DNA from: SR1 bacterium human oral taxon HOT-345
GTDB lineage: Bacteria > Patescibacteriota > Gracilibacteria > Absconditabacterales > Absconditicoccaceae
DNA: 64,000 nt
Reading direction: 5' to 3'
NCBI GenBank assembly: GCA_003260355.1
Contig: MPSQ01000001.1
Coordinates: 799,953 to 863,952, forward strand
The first letter of the stretch is position 1, and each line of letters opens with the position of its first letter. The notes beneath the pieces are model-generated. The model did no database searches. It had not been told where the DNA came from and saw only the letters and a list, made by a program, of their open reading frames with translations. Shown piece by piece: positions 1 to 10,086 of this stretch. The position numbers and the translations under genes are program-made.

Positions 1-1341
1 ATTTTGAACTTTTTCTTCTTGGCCTGGGGAGATTTCCTGCTCAAGGTGGTATTTATAGCTGAGCATATCAAGATAATTAAGCGTATAATTGAGATCATAG
101 GGGCGAGACAGGTAGAAATTATAGCTTTTATACCACCGCTCACAGTCAAAGAAGACAATATCATAGTTTTGATACCTTTCCGGCTGCTCCAAAAGCGAAA
201 AAAGCCCGCCATGTGTCGCTAAAATGATCGGGTAATTGACGGTAAGTCTCTGATCTTTGACCGCAGTGTAGATTTCATAGTCGCCCTTACTATTAAGGTC
301 TAAAACTCCTAATCCCTGCTCAAGATGAGAGAAGTATTTGAGCAAAAAAGCGAATTCTGACTCCTCAAACTGTCCTTTATTTACGAAAGCTTGCAAGGCT
401 TCACGATTCAGGGTTTGTTCTTCTTTGACGAATCCAAGGTTCTTGACTCCGAGTTCATTGAGGAGGTTTTTTGCGATATCAAGCTTGGAGCGGTTGGAAA
501 AGGCAAAAATGGTCTGTTTATTGGTAGCGAGCGAGGAGAGAAGCTTTTTAAATTCCAAATTTTTGACCTGAAATTTCTTGCGATTGAGGTTTTCCGTCCG
601 AGTAAAAGGGTATTCTCCAGTAAGGATTTGGGTATGAGGAGCTGTAATTTTCTTGAGAGGAGGCAAAACGAGCGGTTGCATTCAGCTTTTTTCTCTTTTT
701 TGGAAAAGATGTGCGAAAGTGCCTTTACTTTTGGCAAGTAACTCCTGCAAAGCAGGATACTTTTCGATCAAATCCTCTACTCTCTTCACGAGATACCGAA
801 AGAGTGCGATACTCAGCTTCGCATCAAAGAAAGCATCGTGAAAGTTCGCTTCTTCTCAGAGGGAAAGCTGAAGATTCTTCAAAATTTGCTGAAAATTAGC
901 CTTAGATTGGAGGCTTTCGCAGAGGATTTCTAGTGCATAACTGGGAGCGTAATGAATAAGCGTTTGAGCCCAACGAAAAGTATCAATCTCTGCTTTCCAA
1001 GCTATGCTTGGAAAGAATTTTCTCAAAAACTCCAGATCAAATCCGATATTATGACCAATAATAACCGTCTTATCTCAGAAAAAGGTTGAGATTTCCTGCT
1101 CTACTTCAGCACGCGTAGGGGCATGTTCTAGCTTTTCTACTGAAAGACCAGTGATAAAGCTGACAATACTTTTTAATTCTTTGAGCGGTTTCTCTGGACG
1201 AATAAGCGATTGAAATCCGCCAATAATCTTTCCCTCGTTATTAAACTCCACAATTCCAATCTGAATGGGTTCATCGGTCGCGGTATCTAGCCCAGTAGTT
1301 TCAAAATCTAAGGCAATCATACGAATATCACTTCTGAGCAT
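1..1341 (-). CDS. DEDDh exonuclease fused to an uncharacterised (helicase-like?) region; 3' end outside window
   Basis: The N-terminus is a DnaQ/RNase T type 3'-5' exonuclease: DFETTGLD near residue 11, GHNIGFDLEF near residue 95 and HDAFFDA near residue 165 match the ExoI, ExoII and ExoIII motifs. UGA codons at 1075, 856 and 682 must be read as Gly to keep the frame open. The ~230 residues after the exonuclease contain ILATHGGLFSLLE, loosely like DinG-type exonuclease-helicases, but no Walker motif lies inside the window. Two in-frame ATGs exist (1341 and 1320). A TTGACT-17-TTATAG promoter ends 3 bases before the first, so the second (MIALDFETTG) is the likelier start. The helicase identity is a guess; the exonuclease is secure. 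Confidence 0.8.
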
Positions 1342-1343
1342 TG

Positions 1344-1372
1344 CTATAATAGATAGGGTAAATCATAGTCAA
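1344..1372 (-). promoter_or_regulatory. Candidate promoter of the exonuclease gene
   Basis: On the minus strand TTGACT (1367-1372) is followed after 17 bases by TTATAG (1344-1349). It lies directly against the first ATG, which favours the downstream ATG at 1320 or a leaderless start. Confidence 0.5.
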
Positions 1373-1500
1373 GATTGGAGTATATATAAATCCTTTTTGA
1401 AATCAACCATCACCCGAGCTTGATTTACCTTCCTTTACCTTCGTTTTGAACTACTCTTTTTCAGCAACCAACCAAATAAAATAAAAATCTTTAAAAAAAG

Positions 1501-1528
1501 TTGACATTTTTAATTTTTATTATATAAT
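1501..1528 (+). promoter_or_regulatory. Sigma70-like promoter of the SLH-like gene
   Basis: A perfect TTGACA (1501-1506), a 16-base spacer and a perfect TATAAT (1523-1528). It is the best consensus promoter in the window and fits strong expression of a surface protein. Confidence 0.8.
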
Positions 1529-1535
1529 TTTATCG

Positions 1536-1719
1536 TCAATGGCAGGATAGTGATGCTATGACACCTCTTTCCTCTGGAAAAGATTCAGATTTTGATAGTG
1601 TTTCTTGCTCCTCTCACCTTGAAGAAGGAAAGGAAAAAAACTGATCTTTTATGGAGAAACTGTCTTCGTGATGAAAAAATGGGTTCTACACACAACCATT
1701 TATTCGTTAACAAGACACC
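1536..1719 (+). other. Long 5' leader with a possible 50-codon upstream ORF
   Basis: About 185 bases separate the promoter from the SLH gene. With code 25 an ORF starts with ATG at 1558 and ends with TAA at 1708-1710, ten bases before the SLH start. It contains three UGA codons and no recognisable domain. It may be a leader peptide or chance; no classical riboswitch was recognised. Confidence 0.3.
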
Positions 1720-3174
1720 ATGTACAACCTCAGAAAGCCAACTGGTCGATGAGGTGGTTTCTGGAAACTTTTAGTTGTTTTTGTCATTGGAGGATATACC
1801 TTGACTTCAGTGTTAGCTTTTGATTCTCAAGGAAATATATCCTTGGATCAAGGGCAATTATCAGAAAAACTACAAGCTTCCCAGCCACTTCACGCTCAGA
1901 TTGAAGAGAATGTTGCTTTCGGAGCTAGGAAAGTATGGAAGAATTTAGTGAATTTTATGCAAGAAGGATTTGATACTAAAGAAGGAGAAAAAGGTGAGAA
2001 CAATTGATCTCTCACTGGAGAAACCACTTCTCCTCTTGTCAAAACTCCCGAAGGCAAAAATCAACCAATTATCCGTACGAACTTCTCAGAAAGTGAGTCT
2101 GTTTTGTTACCTCTTTTTGAAGATATTGCAAAAGATCCTCAGAAAGAAAGTATCGAAACACTTGCCAGTATTGGAGTTGTAAACTGAGGAGCTAATGGGA
2201 AATATCAACCACTTAATCATGTGCGTTGCAGTGATTTTATTAGAGTTGTAGTTGATATTTACAGACATAAAGCTGGATATTCATTAGAGAGCACCAAAGG
2301 GCTCACTGATCAACAGCTTTTGTCGTTGAAAAATCCGGATGCTCTCCTTAGTAAAAAACTCAATACTGCGAAACACCTTTGATTTCTTGAAAATGTAAAC
2401 GCAATGATCCGAGATCATACGATTACACCGCTTCAAGCACAGCTGATCCTTAACAACATCTTCACACTTTATCCTCATCTTGGTCAAAAAGAGAAGATAA
2501 AACTGATTGATACTACGAAATCAGTTTTAACCAAATCTGAAATGGCCGGATACCTTGTGGCAATTTTCCAATTGGAACCCCAAGAAACGGATAATCTATT
2601 TAGAGATATTCATAATCATCGCTATCAGGATGCAATTATTCAGCTTGCCCAGCTCGGGATAGTAGCTGGGAGAAACGGTAATTTCTACCCTGATAATGAT
2701 ACGCTCCGTGCAGACGGAGTAATTATGATTGCAAACAGTATGCTTGCGAAAGAACAAAAAGCTCTTGTTATCAAAAACTTTTATCATCTAAATAGTATTG
2801 CCGATGTCACCTATTTTGCAGCCTTTGCTCCCCATTTGGAATTTTTGCTTGATCATAAGATCGGAACTTCTTTACTTCGTCATGAACAATCAGGAGATTT
2901 GTTTCTCCCTTATGCTCTACTTACTAAGTGAGAAGCTTATTCACTTATTACCCAAGCTGCTGGAATTAAAATTCTGAACCCTGATGCTTGATCAGCCACC
3001 AAGCCGATTACAAGAGGAGAGTTAGCTCAACTCCTTGTAGAAGCATTTGATTTTGCGCATCTTGATGCAAAATCTGAACCTTGAACCCCAGAAGAAACGT
3101 CAGTACCTACTGATCCTGAAAAGAAAAAATCAGTCTTTGTTTCTCTGCTCAAGGATATCGTCAATGAACTTTAA
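1720..3174 (+). CDS. Secreted protein with S-layer-homology-like repeats
   Basis: A 484-residue protein assembled by reading several UGA codons as Gly. The N-terminus has a basic stretch (MYNLRKPTGR) and a hydrophobic core ending in TLTSVLAFD, a plausible signal peptide. Three regions resemble SLH domains, which anchor proteins to cell-wall polymers: an ASIGVVNGGANGKYQPLNHV-type segment near residue 150, LAQLGIVAGRNGNFYPDND near residue 310 and a C-terminal PITRGELAQLLVEAF segment. The gene has its own consensus promoter. A smaller gene follows 97 bases downstream. The fold assignment rests on motif resemblance only. Confidence 0.75.
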
Positions 3175-3271
3175 TATCCACTACATAGCAACTGCTTCGG
3201 GTAAATACTCGAAAAAAACTTGTGAAATTACAAGGTATTCTTACCACTTTTATTCTCTTATTTGACACCAG

Positions 3272-3574
3272 ATGAACACAACTAACACACCAAATCTTTT
3301 GGCTCAGGAACTAAGTGCAGAAGAACTTAAGCTTCAGAACGATGAAGAAACAAGAAACTACAAAAACAAAAAAGAAGAACTAAATATCAAAGACAGATTT
3401 GATGTATGGGACACACACTTGTATGGAGAACAGGTTAGTGCAACCTTGAATGCAACCAATAGTATCGCTTCAAGTGCTAGAGTGGCTAAGGCTAAAACTC
3501 AAGGAGACCTCCTTCTTGCTCTTCTCTCAAAAAAACCTCTGGATGCAGAGGAAGACTATGCTCAAGCTGCCTAA
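3272..3574 (+). CDS. Small hydrophilic protein, unknown
   Basis: A 100-residue, highly charged, probably helical protein (MNTTNTPNLLAQELSAEELK...) with no signal peptide or membrane segment and no UGA codon. It follows the SLH-like gene and ends just before a bidirectional terminator, so it may be the last gene of that transcript. The start is the first ATG of a compositionally coherent reading frame; there is no obvious ribosome binding site. No family recognised. Confidence 0.55.
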   Translation: MNTTNTPNLLAQELSAEELKLQNDEETRNYKNKKEELNIKDRFDVWDTHLYGEQVSATLNATNSIASSARVAKAKTQGDLLLALLSKKPLDAEEDYAQAA

Positions 3575-3580
3575 ATTTAA

Positions 3581-3613
3581 AAAAGCTCTAGTGAAATTAC
3601 CTAGAGTTTTTTT
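3581..3613. terminator. Bidirectional terminator overlapping the tsaE stop codon
   Basis: Inverted repeat CTCTAG / CTAGAG around a 9-base loop, with A's before and T's after. It serves the convergent small gene and tsaE. The TAG stop of tsaE (3601-3603) is part of the stem. Confidence 0.75.
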
Positions 3614-3990
3614 ATTTCTCTTTGGCTGGCTGAGATTTTACTGATCTCTAAAGCCAGAGGAGAAGGCAAATCAAGCTGGTCTTCCCACTTTGGTCGCTCT
3701 ATCGCAATCCAATCAAATTCAGCAATCTGATTTAAAATCCCTTTTTCTACAAGTTCGGAAAAACTTGAAAGCCTATAAAGATCTATGTGTAAGAGCTTGT
3801 TGTCGTAGATATTGATGTAGGTATAGGTAGGACTCTGCACTTGATCAGGATTAATTCCTAGTCACTCAGCAAAACCCTTGATAAGAGTCGTTTTCCCGGC
3901 TCCGAGTCCGCCGTGGAGCAAAAGGATTTTAGTCTCTTGGACAAGAGATTTTCCGTAGTCGTGCATAGCTTGTGGAGAAGAGATGAGCAT
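3601..3990 (-). CDS. tsaE: TsaE, ATPase of the tRNA t6A37 synthesis complex
   Basis: TsaE is the P-loop ATPase that works with TsaB and TsaD to place threonylcarbamoyl on A37 of tRNAs reading ANN codons. The 129-residue product shows the Walker A GGLGAGKTTLIKG near residue 32, then FAEGLGI (its Gly is UGA), SPTYTYINIY and IDLYRL, all typical of the family. The C-terminal IAIERPKWED corresponds to the family's EW/EWPE region. The start is the first in-frame ATG. It converges on the small gene at 3272 and lies upstream of the oppositely oriented pheT. Confidence 0.9.
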
Positions 3991-4073
3991 TTGCGTTTGA
4001 GGAGTAAAAGTTTTACTTGAGAGTTGAGTATATGTGAATACTTATCAAAAGCAAGAAAAAATCTGACTTTCTC

Positions 4074-4101
4074 TTGTAGTTTTCCCCTAGATTGCTACAA
4101 T
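4074..4101 (+). promoter_or_regulatory. Candidate pheT promoter
   Basis: TTGTAG (4074-4079), 16 bases, TACAAT (4096-4101), placing transcription start about 30 bases before the pheT ATG. Confidence 0.5.
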
Positions 4102-4137
4102 CTGAGTCAGGTTTTTTAGTTTTTATGTCAAGATGCG

Positions 4138-6648
4138 ATGAAATATCACTTACAAATCCTGAGGAAATATCTCTCTCTAGATACAACGCCTCAAGATATC
4201 GCAAAAAATTTGATTCTCAAGACTTGTGAAATCGAGGAAGTAATAGAAAGGCAGATCCCTCGCTCTATTGTGATCGGGAAAATAGAACAGGTCGAGAAAC
4301 ACCCTGATGCTGATAAACTCAATATTTGCCAGGTGAACTGCTGAACACAAGGGAAATTTCAGATCATTTGTGGAGGAACGAATGTGGCTGAAGGGCTTTT
4401 TGTAGCGACTGCTCTGGTAGGCACGCTATTTCCTGAGGCAGGGATTACGATTGCAAAAAGGGCAATGAGAGGTGTAGACTCTGAAGGGATGATTTGCTCA
4501 AAAGGAGAGCTTGGTATTAATGAAGATAAGGATACCCACTGGATTTGGGACCTTGCACAAGACTTGGAGGTATCTGATACGGATCTTGGTCGTCCTCTCA
4601 GCGAAGTATTCCCTCGATTGGAAGCTACGATCTTGGAAGTAGACAGTAAAAGCTTGACGAATAGGCCAGATCTCACGGGACACTTTGGAGTTGCGGTCGA
4701 GTTGAATGCTATCTATCCAGATGCTTTGAAGAAGTTTAACGGCATCAAAAAGTGGATTGAGAGTTTTCGTGATACCAACATCTTGGAGGTGCTGGAACAT
4801 ACAGAAAAACCGCTTAACCGTCAAGTTCGTGGGCTCTCTAAGGCGGTCAATACCTATATTGCCCTGGGAATCAAGAATATCGAGGTCAAAAAATCAGATT
4901 TCTTTTCTCGTTTACAGGTTTTGGACCTTGGGAGTAATCCTATCAACAATTGGGTAGATTTTTCGAATCTTTTTATGAATACGGTTGGTTTGCCAATTCA
5001 TTGCTTTGATGCAGATAAGATTGAAGGTGCGATTATTATTAGAGACGCAAACGAAGGAGAGCTTTTTACGGATCTTTTTGGCACGGAGCATCGCTTGCAG
5101 GCGACAGACCTTGTGATCGCTGATGAAAAGAAAGTGCTTGCACTCGCTGGAGTGATTTGAGGACTAGAAAGTGGGATCACTGACATGACGAAGAATATTC
5201 TCGTCGAACTGGCGAACTTTGATCCTGTCGTAGTGAGAAAAACAGGAACAAGACTCTGACTTAGAACTGATGCTGAACTGAGATTTGAGAAGAATATTAG
5301 CCCAGCCTTTAGTTTGTATGCATTACTTTTGTTTCTGGATGAGCTTAAATTTTATGCGAAGGATTTGTGAAACTATGAAATCGAGGGCATCGCTTCCTAT
5401 ATCCGTCCTGACATCAATCCTCTTGAAAAAAAACTCATTCCTACGCCTTGGAACACGTTGCAAAGCCTGATCTTTGGTGCGGAGCAACCAGATTTCCAAG
5501 AGAAAGCAAGCGCAATCCTTGAGGGGCTTGGGTTTTGAGTGGCAGGCGATGTCGTGAGCGTTCCCCTTTGGAGAGGACCAGATGATATCAACATCAAGGA
5601 AGATGTTGCTGAAGAAATTGCTAGGATCTGGGGCTATGACCAAATAAGTCCCCAAGCTTTGCTTTCAGAAGTGAAGGCTCAGCCGTTTAGTGAGAGTGTC
5701 GCTATTCTCAGAGCGGTAGAACAAGCGATGGTAGAAATTTTTGATTTTGATCAGGTAGAAACCTATCCTCGGGTGGCAAAAACTCAAGTGGAACTCTTGT
5801 GAAACACTCCTGATACGCTCTATACGCTTCAGAACCCACTCAATCCTGAGTTTCCTTATCTAAGGGATAGTATGCTTTATAATCTGCTCCCTATTGCTAG
5901 CAAAAGTAGTAAATTCTTTGATCATTTTAAGATTTTTGATCTAGGGAAAGTATGGAAGCCTGGAATTTCTGAGCAAGCACTCCATTTAGACCAGAGATAT
6001 GCCGAAGAACACTTCTGCGAGGAGCTTACTCTCGGAGCATGCCGATACGAAAAGTCCTGTGCAAGCCGATCTGACGATCCGCTCCTCAAGATGAAAGCTT
6101 TGCTTACAGCTCTTTTTAAGAGGCTGGAGATCAAAGGCAAACTCTTCTTTGAACCATCAGCTTTCAGCTGTTTTCATCCGAAAAAACAGGCAAAACTCTT
6201 GCTTAGAAATGGTGAAAAATTAGTAGAAATAGGACAAATCTGATCCTTACACCCTTTCGTATTACAAAAATCCAAGCTTCCAGAACAGGCACAGCTCTGC
6301 ACGCTTTCCTTAAACCTCGAGCCACTCAAACACCTCCTCCACAGTGCAAATGCAGAAAAGAATTACGAGACTTTCCAGGATCAAATTGTGTGGAGAGACC
6401 TTTCTTTTGTAGTGGATGCGAAGACTTCTTTTGAAAAGGTAATTACGACGTTAGAGAAGATGCCCCAAATTAGTAAAGTCAGACTTTTTGATCTCTATCA
6501 AGGAGAGAACCTCGGAACCGATAAGAAATCCCTTGCGGTGCAGATCAAAATTAAGGGTGATGGTGCGATGACTACGGAAGCCATCAATGCCGTAATGCAA
6601 GATGCAATCAAAAAGGTGGAAGCAACAGGAGCTCAGCTAAGAGCGTAA
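4138..6648 (+). CDS. pheT: Phenylalanyl-tRNA synthetase beta subunit
   Basis: An 836-residue protein, close to the usual ~800 for PheT, which forms the (alpha-beta)2 enzyme charging tRNA-Phe. In order: an N-terminal YtpR/EMAP-type tRNA-binding domain (VIGKIEQVEKHPDADKLNIC near residue 43), the editing B3/4 region with SLTNRPDLTGHFG, the B5 domain, the catalytic-like core and a C-terminal anticodon-binding FDX-ACB domain (VWRDLSFVVD near residue 752). Eight or more UGA codons are read as Gly, for example in LALAGVIGGLES. The catalytic partner pheS is not in this window, so the usual pheST operon is broken up. Confidence 0.95.
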
Positions 6649-6670
6649 GTTTTATTTCTCTGCTTACGCT

Positions 6671-7108
6671 ATGTCTTATCGTAACTTATTAATTATTATT
6701 TTGATTCAAGCTTCGTTGGCGATGCTGGGGTCTTTGTATTTCTCTAATTTCTGAGATCCATTGAATGGGTTGTTTTCAGGGACAGGTTTTGAGCCGTGCC
6801 ATTTATGTTGGCGAGGAAGAATTTTGATGTATCCGCTGGTTGCAATTTCAGTATATGGACTGATCAGAAAAGATAAGGGAATCTGTTTTTTGACAGGGGC
6901 TTTGTCGCTTGTTGGTGTGCTTTTGGCAGGATACCACTATTTGATTCAATATCAGGCATCGCTTAATGTATTTACCTGTCAGGCTGGGAATGATTGCACA
7001 CATATGGGATGGCATATTGGATTTGTAACAATTCCGTTTCTTGAGCTCGTGGCTTTTGCGGTGATTCTGACCTGTAGCATCCTGATGCTTGTCAGGAGAA
7101 AGAAATAA
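6671..7108 (+). CDS. DsbB/BdbC-type disulfide bond formation membrane protein
   Basis: A 145-residue, four-helix membrane protein. The first periplasmic loop carries PCHLC (CXXC near residue 41) and the second carries TCQAGNDC, the two cysteine pairs by which DsbB-like proteins pass electrons from a thiol oxidase to quinone. It starts 22 bases after pheT and ends at a strong terminator, so it probably shares the pheT transcript. Disulfide formation fits the many cysteine-rich exported proteins in this window. No DsbA-type thioredoxin partner was seen here. Confidence 0.85.
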
Positions 7109-7129
7109 TAACTGCTCTATATAAAGGAG

Positions 7130-7160
7130 AAAACTGATCTTTGAGGTCAGTTTTTTTTAT
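7130..7160 (+). terminator. Rho-independent terminator after the DsbB-like gene
   Basis: AAACTGA / TCAGTTT stem closed by a short loop and followed by eight T's. Confidence 0.8.
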
Positions 7161-7648
7161 TTTCCTCATCCAAAAGCTTTCAGAGCTTCTATACTAGGAG
7201 CTGGCAAACTTCTGCTGGATAAGAAGTAAAGCTACAGAGCCTCTTCACTGGTGAACGAACGACTAAAACAAGGCACTAAAAAAGAAATCTGGATCACGGC
7301 ATCTCTTTTGGTCGCTCGCAAGGGAAGGTGGTGGTTGTTGCTTCACTAAAAAATGACGTTTTGAGATAAGCGGACCCCTCCGCTTCAAGAAAAACGACGT
7401 TTTAGGACGAGCGGACCCCTCCGCTTCAAGAAAAACGACGTTTTGGGACGAGCGGACCCCTCCGCTTCCCTATTACAAAGCGGAAATTTCAAAATTTATA
7501 GCTTTTTTATTTGTTTATTGAATGAAAAGATGACTTCAATTACAAAAATCAAGGCAATTGCATTAACAAGGCTTAATAATCTTGAATAATCCTGAATATG
7601 GACCAGTTATGGAGTCTTTATGGACTTTTTTACTGCAAATTTTCTGCA
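7161..7648. other. Intergenic region without a supported gene
   Basis: About 490 bases between the DsbB-like gene and the CAP gene, with no convincing ORF on either strand under code 25. It holds a triple 41-bp hairpin repeat at 7349-7469 and otherwise AT-rich sequence. Confidence 0.6.
7349..7469. repeat. Three tandem 41-bp units, each with two palindromes
   Basis: Units at 7349-7389, 7390-7430 and 7431-7469 (the last slightly short). Each has AAAACGACGTTTT (a palindrome around a central A; one base differs in unit 1) and AGCGGACCCCTCCGCT (6-bp stem, CCCC loop). There are no spacers, so it is not a CRISPR array. Function unknown. Confidence 0.85.
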
Positions 7649-7675
7649 TAAAAAAAGCAGCTGAGCGCTGCTTTG
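7649..7675 (-). terminator. Terminator of the CAP-domain gene
   Basis: On the minus strand AAAGCAGC / GCTGCTTT forms an 8-bp stem followed by seven T's, 25 bases after the stop codon. Confidence 0.8.
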
Positions 7676-7699
7676 CTAGGAATAGGAGCGGAGGAGAAT

Positions 7700-8554
7700 T
7701 TAAGCGCCCTCGATCTCTGTCCCATAATGGATCACGGTATAAACATATTTTTTGACAGGATCAAACTCGAAGCCGAGTCCCATCTGAGTGAAGTGTGGCA
7801 TCATTAACGCTCTATAATGGGGTCAGCCTTCTCACTCGGCGGCGAAAGCGTCAAAGATTTTCTTGGTAGCGTCGATAAGCTCCTGGGTGCAATCTTGACT
7901 AGAACAGCGATAGGTTCTATAGCCGATACTTTCTGAAAAAGAAGATTTTCCAGCTGTTTCTCCAGTAAATTTTACACCCTGATCTGAAAATCGAACCTTA
8001 ATAGCGGGATAACTATAATATCCGTCTTTGGCGGACCTTTGGTGCGTTCGTCTCCCGAGGGAAACGAGATAATCCGCTCGCTTTTTAGCGGTTCTCTCCA
8101 ATTCACTCTGATAGCGGTAAGGTTTCAGGTTTTTCTTGGCTCTCAGGTCGTTATGTCGTCCAAGTCGTGCCGTTCTCACTTTTTCAAAGTCAACGTTTGG
8201 CAACGTTTGGTAGGATTGCTGAGCAGCGGGAGTCTGGGTAGGAGGAAGTCAAGCAGTTGCCTCTACTACTCTCTCTTTGATCCGTTGGTCCAGCTCTTGA
8301 GCGATTTGTTGCACCTCAGCAGGAGCATTGCTCTGGAGTGTTGGCAGTGTAAGCGTATTTTTGAGCGTTTGTAAGTAGGTTGACTGCTCTTGAACGGTCA
8401 TGGTTTTCATTTTTTGTTCGGCGGAAGCGATGAGTTGGTTGGTTGCATCACTATAAGCAAGTGCCGAGATATTTGTCAGTAATAAGCTAGCGACTAGAAG
8501 TAAAAATCAGATTTTTTTTGTGCAGTTTTTGGTAAGCGTTGATACGTTTTCCAT
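7700..8554 (-). CDS. Secreted CAP (SCP/PR-1) domain protein
   Basis: A 284-residue protein. A signal peptide follows MENVSTLTKNCTKKIG (the Gly is UGA). A helical linker of ~90 residues precedes the CAP domain, which opens with RLGRHNDLRAKKNLKPYRY and ends with HYRALMMPHFTQMGLG and YVYTVIHYG, the family's signature order. CAP proteins are extracellular, and bacterial functions are mostly unknown. The domain carries several cysteines (YRCSSQDCTQ), compatible with the DsbB-like gene upstream. The gene stands alone with its own terminator. Confidence 0.85.
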
Positions 8555-8576
8555 AGAGACTATTTACAAATAAAAA

Positions 8577-8783
8577 CTACTTCATTTTTTCAAAGAGGAA
8601 ACCCATTCCATCTCAGAGTATTACAGATTTCATAATAATTCCTAAGTAGAGTGGGATTCATGAAGTATTTTCGTAGAGTTCTGCGCCATCTTGGGCATAC
8701 ACCTCTCACGAATTGATTTTTTCAAAGTTTTGATAGGGTTTTGTATAGGTAAAGTTTTGTGTTTTTGGATCCTTACTATCCAA
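8577..8783 (-). CDS. Possible small protein overlapping the rseP 3' end
   Basis: An open frame of 68 codons, shifted relative to rseP and overlapping its last three codons. It runs to TAG at 8577-8579, with UGA at three positions. The translation (for example GEVYAQDGAELYENTSG) has normal protein composition, but there is no ATG before residue ~50. TTG at 8783 is the only early start. It may be a translationally coupled gene, or the result of a frameshift that detached a C-terminal tail from the protease. Unproven. Confidence 0.35.
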
Positions 8784-9987
8784 TGAATGGGATTTTGATA
8801 CCCCGTCGAAAAACGAGGTCTTTGAGGATAATCACTACCCCCAACAGCATCAGTGCTCGAAAAAAGACAAAGTTTATTCGTCCTTCAACTGTCGAGAACT
8901 TTTCGTCACTGATGCGGAAGAGTTTTTGCAAGATTACTGCCCAGAATCTTCCTCCATCTACGGCTGGGATTGGGAGAATGTTAAAGATTGCCAATGCAAG
9001 AGAAAGCATTCCACCGAAGCCGAGGAAAATCAGTGGTCCAAAAGCATCGAAAAGTTTTTCTCCGAATTTCACAGCACCTACAGGTCAGGTTAGTTGATTA
9101 AGGGCTGATTTTGTATCGTTTGCGTTGAACGAAAAGAGTTTTGAGCCGATACGTCAAAGGGAAGTCATCGTAAGGTCTCGCTCTGCTTTTATTTCTTTGA
9201 ATCCAGCGAGCATCGCTTTGCCGAGTCAGAATTTTACAGGGAGAACTTCAATATCACCATCTTGGTGGAAGACGATCCCAAGTTTACAATCAGACTCACA
9301 AGAGAATTTCCCCTCTTGGAGAGAAGACATCTCAAGCGCCTCTGCAAAATGGATGGTATTCTCATTGGTATTGCTGAGCTTGGAGAGGATTCTATTGATT
9401 GTAAGGGTTGAGATTGGTTGACCATTAATATCCACGAGGACTGCACCACTTTTGATACCAAGTGAGGCTGCGATACTACCAGAGAGCACTTGTTCCACAA
9501 CTACCCCAGTGTCTTTGATCTCACCACTCAAAAATCCCTCAGATTTCAGGAAGCTTATGCTCGGCATCAGGTAACTTTGGGAAGAAATCCCTTCTAAATC
9601 ATCTGGCAAGACACTGATGGGTTTCGTCCCAATGAAAAAGAGCGAAGAAAAGACTACTCGAGCAATCAAAAAGTTCATCATCACTCCCGCTGAAATAATG
9701 ATGAGTTTCTTTCGGAGTTTTGCCTTTACGAAGCTATTGGCATCGGTATTTTCTGCGGAATTTGTGCCGTCTTCTCCCTTGAGGGCAACAAATCCTCCGA
9801 GTGGGATCAGATTTAATGTATATTTTGTGCCTGATTTATCGGTTCGTAGTGTGGCGATTCTGGGTGGCATTCCCAATCAGAACTCCTTTACTTGGACTCA
9901 AGATTTCTTGGCTGCTATGAAATGTCCGAGCTCATGCAAAATTACGAGCAAGACAAAAGTAAGTATTCAGAGTATAATTCAAAGCAT
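8776..9987 (-). CDS. rseP: RseP-type site-2 zinc metalloprotease with PDZ domain
   Basis: A 403-residue intramembrane protease. The first membrane segment carries the zinc-binding HELGH near residue 19, followed by the FGLGMPPRI-type loop. A PDZ region (LSGSIAASLGIKSGAVLVDINGQP) sits mid-protein, and the third catalytic motif is NILPIPAVDGGRF in a C-terminal membrane helix. In E. coli and B. subtilis such enzymes cut membrane anti-sigma factors; the substrate here is unknown. UGA codons at FG, VKFG and QLTG are read as Gly. ATG 9987 is preferred because it places the HExxH in the first helix. Confidence 0.9.
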
Positions 9988-10054
9988 TAAGGCTTTCTTT
10001 AAAAAAAATAAAAAACCTGAGTGAAACTATATGCAATCCCTTCCAGAAAACAAG

Positions 10055-10086
10055 CAAAAAAATAAAGGGAGGATTTTACTCCCTTC
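10055..10086 (-). terminator. Terminator overlapping the M23 peptidase stop
   Basis: AAGGGAG / CTCCCTT stem followed on the minus strand by TATTTTTTT. The stop codon TAA lies in the loop side of the stem. Confidence 0.8.

Noticed and set aside
7349..7469. CRISPR-like tandem repeat
   Set aside because: The units are directly abutting with no variable spacers and no cas genes are present.
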